From Vibrio injensis (GTDB lineage: Bacteria; Pseudomonadota; Gammaproteobacteria; Enterobacterales; Vibrionaceae), in the NCBI RefSeq assembly GCF_001895205.1, contig NZ_BDJF01000027.1, forward strand, positions 682,001-746,000: a stretch of DNA of 64,000 nucleotides, written 5' to 3'. The notes beneath the pieces are model-generated. The model was given only the letters and a program-made list of their open reading frames with translations, ran no database searches and was not told the origin of the DNA. Positions 9,221 to 17,823 of the stretch are shown piece after piece. The first letter of the stretch is position 1; each line of letters begins with the position of its first letter. The translations under genes were made by a program, and so were the position numbers.

Positions 9221-10337
9221 AAGAATGACCCAGCATACTGTTATCAACAATGGTTTGTTGGTTTTCAAGTCCAGATATAATTTGCACATTGATGCCATCG
9301 GATAACCCTAATGTTACTGGCTGTGCGGTGAATCCATGTTCTGAATCATCAGCAATTAATACTTCGGCTTGATTACCTTGAAAACGTAATGCACGTTCGG
9401 GGATCGTCACGACATCGTCGACTTTCTCTAAGATGATATGAGCGGTGGCTGAAAAACCGGAGCGAAGGGTAATTGTATCAGGAAAGCTCAGTTGGCTAAT
9501 CTCGACTTCAAAACCATTATCAAACCCTGTGCTATTGGCCGAGCTAGGGTTATTAAGCTTTTCCGATTGCACGGCGACTTTACTTAATACGCCATCGATA
9601 TTAATGGTTGGAAAGGGTGCAAGTACGACCGTAACTGGCATACCAACGGCTAATTGCGCGGCATCGTGTTCGCTGACACTGCCTTTAAAAATCATGTTGT
9701 TCATATCGGCGATGGTCATCAATTCGGTCGCAGCTTGGCTGGAGGCGGTAGAGATGATTGGCTCACCCACTTCAACTTTTAAATTTAAAATAGTGCCATC
9801 AATGGGAGCGGTTAGGGTTGAAGTTAATTTTGCGTCGCCAATCGAGGCTTCACCGCTACGAATTAATTCCAAGTTTTGACGTTTTTGCACCACATCAGCT
9901 AATTTTGACTTCAGATCCGCTTGAGCTTGGACATAGTCGCCGTAGTTTTTAGGAATAATATTTTGTTGTACCAGCCGTTCTAAATTGGCAACGTTTTGTT
10001 TTGCTGATTCTAAGCTGGCTTCACTTTGCATTAACATGGTGGTTGCTTCGGTGAGTGCTTGCGGAGTTGGGTTAGGGTTAATTTTAATTAATGGCGTACC
10101 TGCAGTAACGTGTTCACCGACCTGGTGGAAAACCTCGCCAACGATACCTTCAATTTGCGATTTGACGGAAACCGAGTGAGCAGGAACGATTTTTCCTACC
10201 GCGACGGCTTGTTTTTCAATTTGACCTAATTGTGCCGTGAGGGTTGGCAGTGAAGCTTTGGGCTGAGAAAAATGTGAGTTAACCCAATAACCACTGCCGA
10301 TTAATACGATGCCGACTGCAATCCAGCGTTTTTTCAT
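9210..10337 (-). CDS. MacA/HlyD-type periplasmic adaptor (membrane fusion) protein
   Basis: A 375-residue adaptor. It starts with an uncleaved-looking N-terminal membrane anchor (MKKRWIAVGIVLIGSGYW), followed by the biotinyl-lipoyl half (VSVKSQIEGIVGEVF, about 60-74), an alpha-helical hairpin (about 95-165), the second lipoyl half (LTAPIDGTILNLKVEVGEPI, about 175-194) and a beta-barrel domain. This is the order in MacA-type membrane-fusion proteins. It is first in the five-gene operon and would bridge the MacB-type permeases to the TolC-type channel. A CxxC-like regulatory motif is absent. Upstream lie two tandem hairpins (10386-10461) that may matter for control. Confidence 0.88.
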   Translation of the reverse strand: MKKRWIAVGIVLIGSGYWVNSHFSQPKASLPTLTAQLGQIEKQAVAVGKIVPAHSVSVKSQIEGIVGEVFHQVGEHVTAGTPLIKINPNPTPQALTEATTMLMQSEASLESAKQNVANLERLVQQNIIPKNYGDYVQAQADLKSKLADVVQKRQNLELIRSGEASIGDAKLTSTLTAPIDGTILNLKVEVGEPIISTASSQAATELMTIADMNNMIFKGSVSEHDAAQLAVGMPVTVVLAPFPTINIDGVLSKVAVQSEKLNNPSSANSTGFDNGFEVEISQLSFPDTITLRSGFSATAHIILEKVDDVVTIPERALRFQGNQAEVLIADDSEHGFTAQPVTLGLSDGINVQIISGLENQQTIVDNSMLGHSYAN

Positions 10338-10646
10338 GTTAGGTTCCGTAAGTGAGATAAGATCATGAACGTATGATGGTAAATTGATGATTAGGTTCCG
10401 CAGATAATCATCAGACAGTGCTTTGTGAAAGCTATCTGTGGGTCTTAATTCGCCAGATAGCCTAACTGACCATAACCTCGTTTGTCACTTAGTGATGTGT
10501 CTTGAAATGTACGTTTGTGTATTGCTAAACACAGGAAGTGAGTGAATCAAAGCCTTAGACGATTAAGCGAGGGAGATAAAAAAAGCCACAACCTTAAGTG
10601 ACGTTGTGACTTTTTGTGCGAGAGATTTTGCGTTGTGCTCTACTCG
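10338..10646. other. Intergenic region: leader of efflux operon plus a terminator
   Basis: About 310 bases between two minus-strand units. It holds two perfect tandem hairpins (GATGATT/AATCATC at 10386-10412 and GCTATCTG/CAGATAGC at 10431-10461) upstream of the efflux operon, and the ylqF terminator at 10578-10615. I see no gene. Confidence 0.5.
10578..10615 (-). terminator. Intrinsic terminator downstream of the ylqF-type gene
   Basis: A 13-base-pair stem with one mismatch (AAAAAGCCACAAC against GTTGTGACTTTTT) and a 10-base loop. On the minus strand it ends in seven T, right after the GTPase gene. It could also stop plus-strand transcription. Confidence 0.75.
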
Positions 10647-11591
10647 CTAGCGTTTATTGCGTAAATAGCGTTTACGACGCTCTTCTTTTATTTTCGCTTT
10701 TTCTTCCGCTTTGCGGATTTCTTCTTGTTCGACTTCGATTAATTCATTTGGGATCATCTCTGGGTGTTCTAAGGTAATTTGCCCAAGTACCCCTTGACGA
10801 AGTTCATGTAGAAGAATTTCCGATGCTTTATGCAAATCTACTCGTCCACCAGCGCGCAGCGCGCCTCGTTTTTGGCCGATTGCTTCCATCCATTCCACAT
10901 CAGATTGCGGCGTGCCATCAACTTGATAACGTGCGGTGAGTTTGTCGGCATAATGTTTGGCGAGATACTCGACTGTGTAAAACGCGACATCTTCGTACTC
11001 CATTGCGGTATCTTTAATGGCACCTGTCGCGGCAAGGCGAAACCCACTGTGAGGGTTTTCAACTTTCGGCCATAAAATACCGGGAGTATCAGATAGCACG
11101 ATACCATTTTGTAAATTGATCCGTTGTTGACGACGTGTTACCGCCGGTTGGTTACCGGTTTGGGCAATCGCTCGACCAGCCAACGTATTGATGATGGTAG
11201 ACTTACCCACGTTAGGGATCCCCATGATCATGGTGCGGACATTTTTACCCACTTCTTCACGATGGGGAACGAGTTTGCGACACAAATCGAGAATTCGATG
11301 CACTTCTTGTGGATTCGCCGTGGTGATGGCCATGGCTTTCACCCCTTGTTCTTGCTCTAAATGAGCAATCCACAACTCGGTCATTTCAGGATCCGCTAAA
11401 TCACGCTTATTCAGCACCTTAACGCAAGGTTTGTCGCCGCGAAGTTGAGAAATGAGCGGGTTTTCACTGCTATAAGGAATACGCGCATCGAGCACTTCGA
11501 TAATCACATCAATTTGCGGAATTGCTTCTTCAATCTCTTTACGAGCCTTGTGCATGTGGCCCGGAAACCATTGAATTTTATTATTAACCAT
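10647..11591 (-). CDS. ylqF: YlqF/RbgA-type circularly permuted ribosome-biogenesis GTPase
   Basis: A 314-residue GTPase with permuted G motifs: NKRDLAD (G4, about residue 60) precedes the P-loop GIPNVGKST (G1, about 125) and DTPGILWP (G3, about 170). The opening IQWFPGHMHKARKEI is the family signature. In Gram-positives RbgA matures the 50S subunit; gammaproteobacterial members are less studied. The C-terminus is very basic with a Lys/Arg/Glu helix (KAKIKEERRKRYLRNKR), which suits rRNA contact. The gene stands alone and has its own terminator. The biochemical class is secure; the in vivo role in this lineage is inferred. Confidence 0.92.
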   Translation of the reverse strand: MVNNKIQWFPGHMHKARKEIEEAIPQIDVIIEVLDARIPYSSENPLISQLRGDKPCVKVLNKRDLADPEMTELWIAHLEQEQGVKAMAITTANPQEVHRILDLCRKLVPHREEVGKNVRTMIMGIPNVGKSTIINTLAGRAIAQTGNQPAVTRRQQRINLQNGIVLSDTPGILWPKVENPHSGFRLAATGAIKDTAMEYEDVAFYTVEYLAKHYADKLTARYQVDGTPQSDVEWMEAIGQKRGALRAGGRVDLHKASEILLHELRQGVLGQITLEHPEMIPNELIEVEQEEIRKAEEKAKIKEERRKRYLRNKR

Positions 11592-11897
11592 TTGAGTTTG
11601 TAGCCTTTCGTTTTTTGGTTTTAGCTGGTGGGGTATCAGGTGGGCATCAAAACAATCGATGAGTTTGATTGGGTCGCCATACTAACCATAATGACAGCAG
11701 CTCTTATGTTGAGTATTTTAGCATTTTTATCATAGCGCGGGAATCTACATATGATGAGGTTTGGTTTAGCTCATTAGTGAAGATGAAAAGTGAAGCAATT
11801 AATCGGTTGTGAGTAATGAAAAAGTTCACAGGAAAATGAGAATGATGAATTGATAAGCATTGAGCCCAACGAGAGCGTTGAGCTCAATGGCAAAGGA
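11592..11897. other. Intergenic region with one hairpin
   Basis: About 306 AT-rich bases. Apart from the hairpin at 11858-11889 after the binding-protein gene and presumed ylqF promoter DNA at the right, I see nothing supportable. Confidence 0.4.
11858..11889 (-). terminator. Hairpin downstream of ABC binding-protein gene
   Basis: Stem CATTGAGC/GCTCAATG with an inner AACG/CGTT stem, 9 bases from the stop codon. The T-tract is poor, so termination is likely but not certain. Confidence 0.45.
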
Positions 11898-12983
11898 TTA
11901 AGGAAGCTGAGTAACAAAGGTGCCTTGAGGGGTAACTGGTAAATATTTTTGATAGAAATCCAAATAGGCTTGCTCGGGATTGAGATCAGTGAAGACATCA
12001 GGGTAGAGCGCCTTAGCATAAAACTGAATCATTGCGCCGTCCATAATGGTTCGACATGCACCATGATAGGCGGCATACATCCGGTTGTTTTTTACTGCAT
12101 TAATGGAAGACCAACCCAGCCGTTGTTTAAAGCCCGCTAGCCGTTGTTTTGCCGTTTCTTCGGCGACGTCTTGCCCTATGAGCATTGCATTGCTGGCAGT
12201 GCCGGATTCATACCCTGTAATAACAATCACATCGGGATTGCTGGCAATAATTTGTTCAGGGTTAAGTTTTCCCCACCATTCGACATAAGGGGCTGAAATA
12301 TTATCGCCACCCGCCATGGTTGAGATAGCTCCCCACATATTTTTACCAAAGGTGTAGCCCACTTCATTTACCCCGCTTGCACCATATTCGGTATAGATTT
12401 TTGGTTGAGGTTTATTTGCCGCAGCCAGTCGTTGAGTTATCTTCTCGACACTTTCCTGATATTCATTCGCAATAGCTTCAGCCCGTTTTTCTTGTCCTGT
12501 GATGATGCCAATCAGTTGGGTGCTTTTTACATGCCGTTCTACCGTTTGAGCATTATAATCGACAACCACAATCGGAATCCCCATTGCTTCAAGGCGAGAG
12601 ACTTCCGTGCTTAAGGCTTTATATTGCCAATCGGCTAATAGGATGAGGTCAGGGTTTAGGCTGATCACTTTTTCTATCGAAAATGAATTGGTATCTACTC
12701 GGCCAATTTCAGGGATATCATCCAGTGAGGGACGATGCTTAACATACATCTCCCAGTTGGCTGGCCGAGCTTGCCAGATGTATTTTGACATACCAACGAC
12801 GTTGTCATAGGCCGCTTCTGTACCAATAGCCATATAGTCTTCAGGGTAAAAACCAACAATAACGCGTTGAGCGGGAGCGTTAAAGGTAACTTGCCTTTCT
12901 AATACATCAGTAACGGTAGTCACTGCTGAGAGAGCTGTGGTGCTAAAAGCCAGTGAAGCCATGATCAGGAATTTTTTGTACAT
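11898..12983 (-). CDS. FecB/BtuF-type periplasmic metal-chelate binding protein
   Basis: A 361-residue class III periplasmic binding protein. A signal peptide (MYKKFLIMASLAFSTTALSA) is followed by a mature part starting TTVTDVLERQVTF, the usual first strand of siderophore, heme, cobalamin or molybdate binders. The segment SLNPDLILLADWQ (about 108) and a partner NPDVIVITGYESG (about 250) are the two lobes' conserved substrate-loop strands. It is divergent from the permease and ATPase genes at 13372-15193, with a 388-base AT-rich region between them, so the three form one split importer. There is no TonB-dependent receptor nearby, so the ligand is not set: iron chelate is the common guess, molybdate or heme are alternatives. 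Confidence 0.83.
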   Translation of the reverse strand: MYKKFLIMASLAFSTTALSAVTTVTDVLERQVTFNAPAQRVIVGFYPEDYMAIGTEAAYDNVVGMSKYIWQARPANWEMYVKHRPSLDDIPEIGRVDTNSFSIEKVISLNPDLILLADWQYKALSTEVSRLEAMGIPIVVVDYNAQTVERHVKSTQLIGIITGQEKRAEAIANEYQESVEKITQRLAAANKPQPKIYTEYGASGVNEVGYTFGKNMWGAISTMAGGDNISAPYVEWWGKLNPEQIIASNPDVIVITGYESGTASNAMLIGQDVAEETAKQRLAGFKQRLGWSSINAVKNNRMYAAYHGACRTIMDGAMIQFYAKALYPDVFTDLNPEQAYLDFYQKYLPVTPQGTFVTQLP

Positions 12984-13371
12984 ACGATAAACTCTTCATT
13001 TGCTATTAAATGCATATTTGGCGCTGGAATGCGTCGGACTATTGACATGATTATAAGAATAAACTAAATAATTATGCAAATAGTTATTATTTAGATACTC
13101 AATGTGTGGTAATTATTATTTATTGAATGGTATTATTCACAGCCAAGGTCGCATAATGTGCGCTGATTCAATGCTAGTACGAGTCACGCATATACAGGCG
13201 TGTTCGAGAAAATAAGAATGAAAAGAAAGGCTTTGCTCACCTCTTTTATCATTATCCCAGTATCAGGTTTGATCACTGCAAAACCAAAAGTGCTCGATAG
13301 TGTTGTCTGGTTGTCATTGAATTTTTTCTCAACGAGTTGTTTTTGGCTACGAAAAACTGGATTAATAAAAA
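12984..13371. other. Divergent promoter region of metal-chelate importer
   Basis: Very AT-rich between 13040 and 13140, with an inverted AAATAAT/ATTATTT pair at 13066-13092 that resembles a Fur-type site. The right part holds a 54-codon open frame (13218-13382) that ends inside the permease start. Confidence 0.5.
13066..13092. promoter_or_regulatory. Possible Fur-like AT-rich palindrome
   Basis: Arms AAATAAT and ATTATTT around a 13-base centre, in the divergent promoter region of an iron-type importer. The match to a Fur box is loose; a metal-responsive site is inferred from context. Confidence 0.3.
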
Positions 13372-13382
13372 ATGATCTCTGA
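13218..13382 (+). CDS. Possible small leader ORF coupled to the permease gene
   Basis: A 54-codon frame starting MKRKALLTSF and ending at TGA 13380-13382, 11 bases into the permease gene if the latter starts at ATG 13372. Such an overlap would fit translational coupling and would explain why the permease start has no clear ribosome binding site. The N-terminus (MKRKALLTSFIIIPVSG) is hydrophobic, signal-like. There is no homology that I recognise and no strong Shine-Dalgarno sequence. It may be chance. Confidence 0.25.
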   Translation: MKRKALLTSFIIIPVSGLITAKPKVLDSVVWLSLNFFSTSCFWLRKTGLIKNDL

Positions 13383-14424
13383 TACATTACAAGATGCTGT
13401 TATGACACAGCGAGAAAGTGAACGTCGCCGTAGTTGGATGTTATTTGGCTTCGGTTTATTGCTGATTGCTTCCTTTATTCTAGATATTATGACTGGTCCC
13501 TCGATGATCGATGTGACCTCGGTACTGCATGCATTATTAGAATGGATCGGGCTTCCTTTTCAGGTTGATGCTTCGACACAAGTGATTGTCAAAAATTTAC
13601 GATTGCCTATTGCATTAATGGCTATCTTCGTCGGTGGATCGCTTGGGGTCGGCGGTGCAGAAATGCAAACGTTGTTGAATAATTCAATGGCGAGCCCTTA
13701 TACGTTGGGAATGGCTGCCGCAGCTGGATTTGGTGCCGCTTTGGTACTTTATGTTGGTTCGCTAGGCATAGAGAACCATTTTGCGGTTCCCTTAGGCGCT
13801 TTTGTGTGTTGTATGCTTTCTGCTTGCTTTCTCTTTGCTCTTGCATCTGTACGTCATATTGGGTCTGGGCAGTTGATTTTGGCAGGCATAGCTTTGCTGT
13901 TTTTATTTCAATCTTTACTCTCATTAGTGCAGTTCATCTCTTCACCGGAGCTAAGCCAGCAAATTTTGTTTTGGTTGTTTGGCAGCTTATCGAAAGCAAC
14001 GTGGAATAACTTGATGATCACCGCTGTCGTGGTCAGTTTGAGTGTTGTACTGTTACTAAAAGATGCTTGGAAGTTAACGGCACTGCGTTTAGGGGAAGAG
14101 CGGGCAAAAAGCCTCGGAGTGAATATTGTTCGGCTCAGGTTAAAAACATTATTTCTCGTTGCACTGATGACGGCAACGGTGACCAGCTTCGTGGGTATTA
14201 TTGGGTTTATTGGTATTGTCGCTCCCAATATCGCTAAGATTTTGGTCGGTGAGGATCAACGTTTCTTTCTTCCCTTATCCTTTTTAATCGGCGCATTTTT
14301 ACTCTCTACCGCCTCTGTTTTATCGAAAGTAATTGTTCCAGGAGCGCTGTTCCCAATTGGTATTGTGACCGCCATTGTTGGAGTGCCCTTTTTCTTTTGG
14401 CTCATTATTGGCAAGGCGCGTTAA
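13372..14424 (+). CDS. FecCD-family ABC permease for metal chelates
   Basis: A 350-residue protein with about nine to ten membrane segments. FecCD signatures are present: LRLPIALMAIFVGGSLGVGGAEMQ region near residue 65-88 (LRLP, then GGAEMQ), MASPYTLGMAAAAGFGA (about 104), and GFIGIVAPNIAKILVG (about 280), the segment that contacts the ATPase. Length is normal (about 340). ATG 13372 or 13402 are both possible; neither has a good ribosome site, and the first may be coupled to a small upstream ORF. One base separates it from the ATPase gene. It works with the divergent binding protein at 11898. Confidence 0.88.
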   Translation: MISDTLQDAVMTQRESERRRSWMLFGFGLLLIASFILDIMTGPSMIDVTSVLHALLEWIGLPFQVDASTQVIVKNLRLPIALMAIFVGGSLGVGGAEMQTLLNNSMASPYTLGMAAAAGFGAALVLYVGSLGIENHFAVPLGAFVCCMLSACFLFALASVRHIGSGQLILAGIALLFLFQSLLSLVQFISSPELSQQILFWLFGSLSKATWNNLMITAVVVSLSVVLLLKDAWKLTALRLGEERAKSLGVNIVRLRLKTLFLVALMTATVTSFVGIIGFIGIVAPNIAKILVGEDQRFFLPLSFLIGAFLLSTASVLSKVIVPGALFPIGIVTAIVGVPFFFWLIIGKAR

Positions 14425-14425
14425 T

Positions 14426-15193
14426 ATGTTACAAGTTAACAATCTTCATGTTCGATTTGGTGATTTAGTCTTGGCGGATGGGGTGAGTTTTTCATTACAA
14501 CCGGGTCAAGTAACGGCAATTCTTGGTCCCAACGGTACAGGAAAAAGTACCTTACTCAAAACCTTGTTTGGTGATATACGATGGCAAGAAGGCGAAATTC
14601 GCTTCCATCAACAAATACTCAATAAGCAGCATCTTGTGCAATGGCGTCAACAGTTTGGTTACATGCCACAAGATATTCATCTTGATGTCAACTTGTCGGT
14701 GATTGAAGTGATTTTGCTTGGGCGTTTGGATGCCTTGAGTATGCGCATTGATGATAGGGTGTTGAATGATGGCCTGTCGATCCTTTCTCGTTTAGGTTTA
14801 CGTCATTTGGCGCATCGAGATGTCAGAACCTTAAGTGGAGGGCAGTGCCAGATGATTTTATTTGCTCAAGCATTGATGCGCAGCCCTTCCATCTTAATGC
14901 TGGATGAACCTGTTAGTGCGCTCGATTTGCACCATCAACATGTGTTGCTTGAGCATTTGGTTGAGCAAACTCGCCAGCATCAATACACTACGATTATGGT
15001 GTTGCATGATCTTAATCTTGCCGCGCAATATGCGGATAATCTTTTGGTGATGAAACAAGGGCAGTTGTTAGCCCAAGGGAAACCGCAAGATCTCTTGACT
15101 TCCGAATTGATATATCAACTGTATCAGGTGGATGCAGATGTACTGATCGATGATAAAGGGATTCCTTTTGTTCGTACTCGACGTTCTGCATAG
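14426..15193 (+). CDS. FecE/BtuD-type ABC ATP-binding protein
   Basis: A 255-residue ATPase: Walker A GPNGTGKST (about 33-41), Q-loop GYMPQDIH, signature LSGGQCQMILFAQAL (about 134), Walker B ILMLDEPVSALD (about 155) and the switch histidine VLHDLN. It matches the FecE/FhuC class that energises metal-chelate import. The frame is open 17 codons further up inside the permease gene, but ATG 14426, one base after the permease stop, is the natural start. The signature has Cys-Gln-Met where most have Gln-Arg, a mild deviation. Confidence 0.9.
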   Translation: MLQVNNLHVRFGDLVLADGVSFSLQPGQVTAILGPNGTGKSTLLKTLFGDIRWQEGEIRFHQQILNKQHLVQWRQQFGYMPQDIHLDVNLSVIEVILLGRLDALSMRIDDRVLNDGLSILSRLGLRHLAHRDVRTLSGGQCQMILFAQALMRSPSILMLDEPVSALDLHHQHVLLEHLVEQTRQHQYTTIMVLHDLNLAAQYADNLLVMKQGQLLAQGKPQDLLTSELIYQLYQVDADVLIDDKGIPFVRTRRSA

Positions 15194-15225
15194 AAAGTTT
15201 TGATCTTCTGGTATTGTTGTGAGAA

Positions 15226-15259
15226 TAAACCGATGAGGAGAGCCATCCTCATCGGTTTA
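15226..15259. terminator. Bidirectional terminator
   Basis: Perfect 14-base-pair stem (TAAACCGATGAGGA/TCCTCATCGGTTTA) with a 6-base loop, between the convergent ATPase gene and the GntP transporter gene. Confidence 0.8.
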
Positions 15260-15297
15260 TTTAAATCATTCCGCTTTCATAAAAGGGGAAATGGATA

Positions 15298-16800
15298 TTA
15301 ATGATTTATTTTGGTAAAGCTCTGACTCATTGAACGGCTCTGTGAGCTCATAAAATAGAGACACCAGCCGAGAATAACAAGAGGTAGTAGAGGATCATAA
15401 ATAGAGCCAGCGGTCCCAAAAATAAGGTTCAGTGTCATGATTAACGTACCGCCAATCGCCCAAGCAAGGGTGGTTGGAATGGTCCAAATCACCAATTGTT
15501 TGCGAACTTCTGTCACTCCCATTAGACGGTTGACAATATGGAATAGGCTGTCATTAAAATAGCCCGCGAATAGACTGCCCATTGTTGCAGCGGAAGCGGC
15601 AAAAAGCATGTTCACATCTTGAATCTCGGCTAAAACTGGCGCAGAAATGGATGCCGCGGTAATCATTGAAACCGTCCCACTGCCCTGAATAACTCGCACT
15701 AATGTTGCGATAATAAACGGGATCATGATTGGTGAGATGGGTAATGAGGCGACTTGGTTAGCAATTTCAGCCCCAGCGCCTGACTCGCGTAGTACGTTGC
15801 CCAGAGCACCGCCAGCACCAGTAACGAGAAGGATGATCCCTGATGTTGAAATGCCTTGTTCCAGCTTCGCAGTTGTCTCTGCTTTGTCTAGGTATGGCGT
15901 CAAAGTGTATACCGCCAGTAATGTACTGATCGATAGCGCAATGATCGGGTGACCAAGGAATTGAATAGCCTGGCCGAAAAAGCTGGTGCTAAATCCCGTT
16001 AATCCGAGTTGTTTCTCTGCCAGCTGTGTCAGCGAATTTGCTAGGATCAGTAAAATCGGTACCACGATAGGCATGATTGATTTAGTCAAAGAGGGTAATG
16101 CTTTTGCTGACTTTGACGCCATATAGTCCGCGTGAACTTTTTTCTGTTCTTCTGGTGCTTTAGCCAACGTCACTGGTGTCGCGTATTCGGGGAAATGCTT
16201 CTCTAGCCAACGCGCATACATGACAATTCCGGCCACTGATGGTAAAGCGATGAGCAAACCAAAACCGAGCATCGAAGCGATATCTACACCAAAAATACTT
16301 GCTACTCCCAACGGTCCAGGTGTTGGTGGGATACAGTGGTGAGCCACGACAAGACCACCTGCTAGTGCGACCGTAAGAGTGAGAATCGAACGTTGAGAAG
16401 TCTTAGCCAAAGACTTAGCAATTGGATAAAGGATGATTAAGGCACTATCGACAAAGACGGGAATACTGACAATGTATCCGGTGATCGCTAATGCCAGTTC
16501 TTCCTTTCGTTTACCTAGCCATTTAATGAAGTGATAGGCGATGGATTCTCCAGCGCCAGAGGTTTCCAAAATGGCTCCCATCATGACACCCAGACCAATG
16601 ACAATGCCAATGCCACTTAAGGTACCGCCAAATCCTTGGCTGATGGCCGACATTGTTTCATTAACACTTAATCCACCAATCAAGCCCGCAATACAAGCGG
16701 CTGCAAGCATTGCGATCAAGACATGAACCCGAGTGCGCAGAACCAGAAATATCAAAACAAATACCGCGATGATCAAACCGATAACTGAAGTAGATAACAT
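15298..16800 (-). CDS. GntP-family H+ symporter for sugar acids (probable erythronate/threonate permease)
   Basis: A 500-residue GntP-family transporter with about twelve membrane segments. Family features are the SIPVFVDSALIILYPI segment (about 116) and AHHCIPPTPGPLG (about 155). It is last in the erythronate/threonate operon: its ATG at 16800 overlaps the denD stop codon (TAATG), with GGAGGA 8 bases upstream, so the upstream in-frame codons to 16830 are not needed. GntP proteins carry gluconate and related aldonates; from operon context I infer D-erythronate and/or L-threonate as the cargo. The transporter family is certain; the substrate is inferred. Confidence 0.9.
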   Translation of the reverse strand: MLSTSVIGLIIAVFVLIFLVLRTRVHVLIAMLAAACIAGLIGGLSVNETMSAISQGFGGTLSGIGIVIGLGVMMGAILETSGAGESIAYHFIKWLGKRKEELALAITGYIVSIPVFVDSALIILYPIAKSLAKTSQRSILTLTVALAGGLVVAHHCIPPTPGPLGVASIFGVDIASMLGFGLLIALPSVAGIVMYARWLEKHFPEYATPVTLAKAPEEQKKVHADYMASKSAKALPSLTKSIMPIVVPILLILANSLTQLAEKQLGLTGFSTSFFGQAIQFLGHPIIALSISTLLAVYTLTPYLDKAETTAKLEQGISTSGIILLVTGAGGALGNVLRESGAGAEIANQVASLPISPIMIPFIIATLVRVIQGSGTVSMITAASISAPVLAEIQDVNMLFAASAATMGSLFAGYFNDSLFHIVNRLMGVTEVRKQLVIWTIPTTLAWAIGGTLIMTLNLIFGTAGSIYDPLLPLVILGWCLYFMSSQSRSMSQSFTKINH

Positions 16801-17771
16801 TATGCATCCTCCATTTCTACGACTGAGCAAGTCGTAAGGTAGCGAGAAAGAACGGCATTAAAATTGGCATCAACACTGAAACCTAAGTTGAGTTCCTTTG
16901 TGTTATCAATGGATTGAGGCCAGCTTGCTACGATCGATTCAATCGCTTTATCTTTTTTAATGGTGACGAGATCGGTGCGAGAAGGAGCCACTTGCTCTGC
17001 CATTGCAGCAAGCATAGTGCGTGGCGTAACTCTAATACCGGGTAAGTTAAAAGTTCGATAACCCTGGATAGCACTACGCTCCAGTCGGCTTGCGTGGATA
17101 ATATTCTGAATGACAGTTTCTGGGCTGGATATCCACAGTCCGAGGTCAAGATCCACTGGACAGTTGGATGTTTGACCTTTTAGCGGTTCGCGAATCATGC
17201 CACTTACGAACGATGACGCGGCCTGATTGGGGACGCCGGGACGGATACAGATCGTTGGCAGACGAACGCTGATCGCATCAACCAGATTTTTACGACCATA
17301 ATCGTTTACCAACAGTTCGCCTATGGCTTTTTGTGTACCGTATGAAGAACTGGGCTGAGTCGCCGTCATTGGCGTCACTACCTCTGGTAATGCTCCACCA
17401 AACACCGCGAGCGAACTAGAAAATACAAAGCGTATCTCTGAATTGACTTGACGGCACTGTTCAAGCATTAACTGTGTTGCTGTCAAGTTAACCTTGATGC
17501 CAAGATCGAAATCTTGTTCTGCATGACTTGATACAATCGCAGCAAGGTGAAATACATGAGTGGTTGTCGGACCAATCAAGGTAGCCACTTGTTGTGGATC
17601 GGTGATGTCGGCGACGATGGCACTGACTCGTGGATCTTCAGTGATAGTACCGTTGGGTTTGACTCGATCGACAATCATTAAAGACTGAATCGAGCCTGAA
17701 TCTTGTTGGAGTAGGGTTTGAGCTAGTAGAGATCCGAGAAATCCGGCACCACCAGTGATTACGATGTTCAT
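16800..17771 (-). CDS. denD: D-erythronate dehydrogenase
   Basis: A 323-residue extended short-chain dehydrogenase/epimerase-fold enzyme. The NAD-binding motif TGGAGFLGS is at residues 6-14 and the active-site YGTQK (Tyr-x-x-x-Lys) near 146. In the published tetronate pathway DenD oxidises D-erythronate to 2-oxo-D-erythronate (2-oxo-tetronate), which OtnI isomerises. All partners (otnI, otnC, otnK) lie directly upstream. I take ATG 17771, because AAGGA sits 7 bases before it; an ATG two codons earlier (17777) is too close to that site. Assignment rests on fold plus operon; an unrelated sugar epimerase is less likely. Confidence 0.87.
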   Translation of the reverse strand: MNIVITGGAGFLGSLLAQTLLQQDSGSIQSLMIVDRVKPNGTITEDPRVSAIVADITDPQQVATLIGPTTTHVFHLAAIVSSHAEQDFDLGIKVNLTATQLMLEQCRQVNSEIRFVFSSSLAVFGGALPEVVTPMTATQPSSSYGTQKAIGELLVNDYGRKNLVDAISVRLPTICIRPGVPNQAASSFVSGMIREPLKGQTSNCPVDLDLGLWISSPETVIQNIIHASRLERSAIQGYRTFNLPGIRVTPRTMLAAMAEQVAPSRTDLVTIKKDKAIESIVASWPQSIDNTKELNLGFSVDANFNAVLSRYLTTCSVVEMEDA

Positions 17772-17823
17772 ACACATGTCCTTGTTGTATTGCTTGTTAT
17801 TATTGTTATTATTGTTATGAGCG

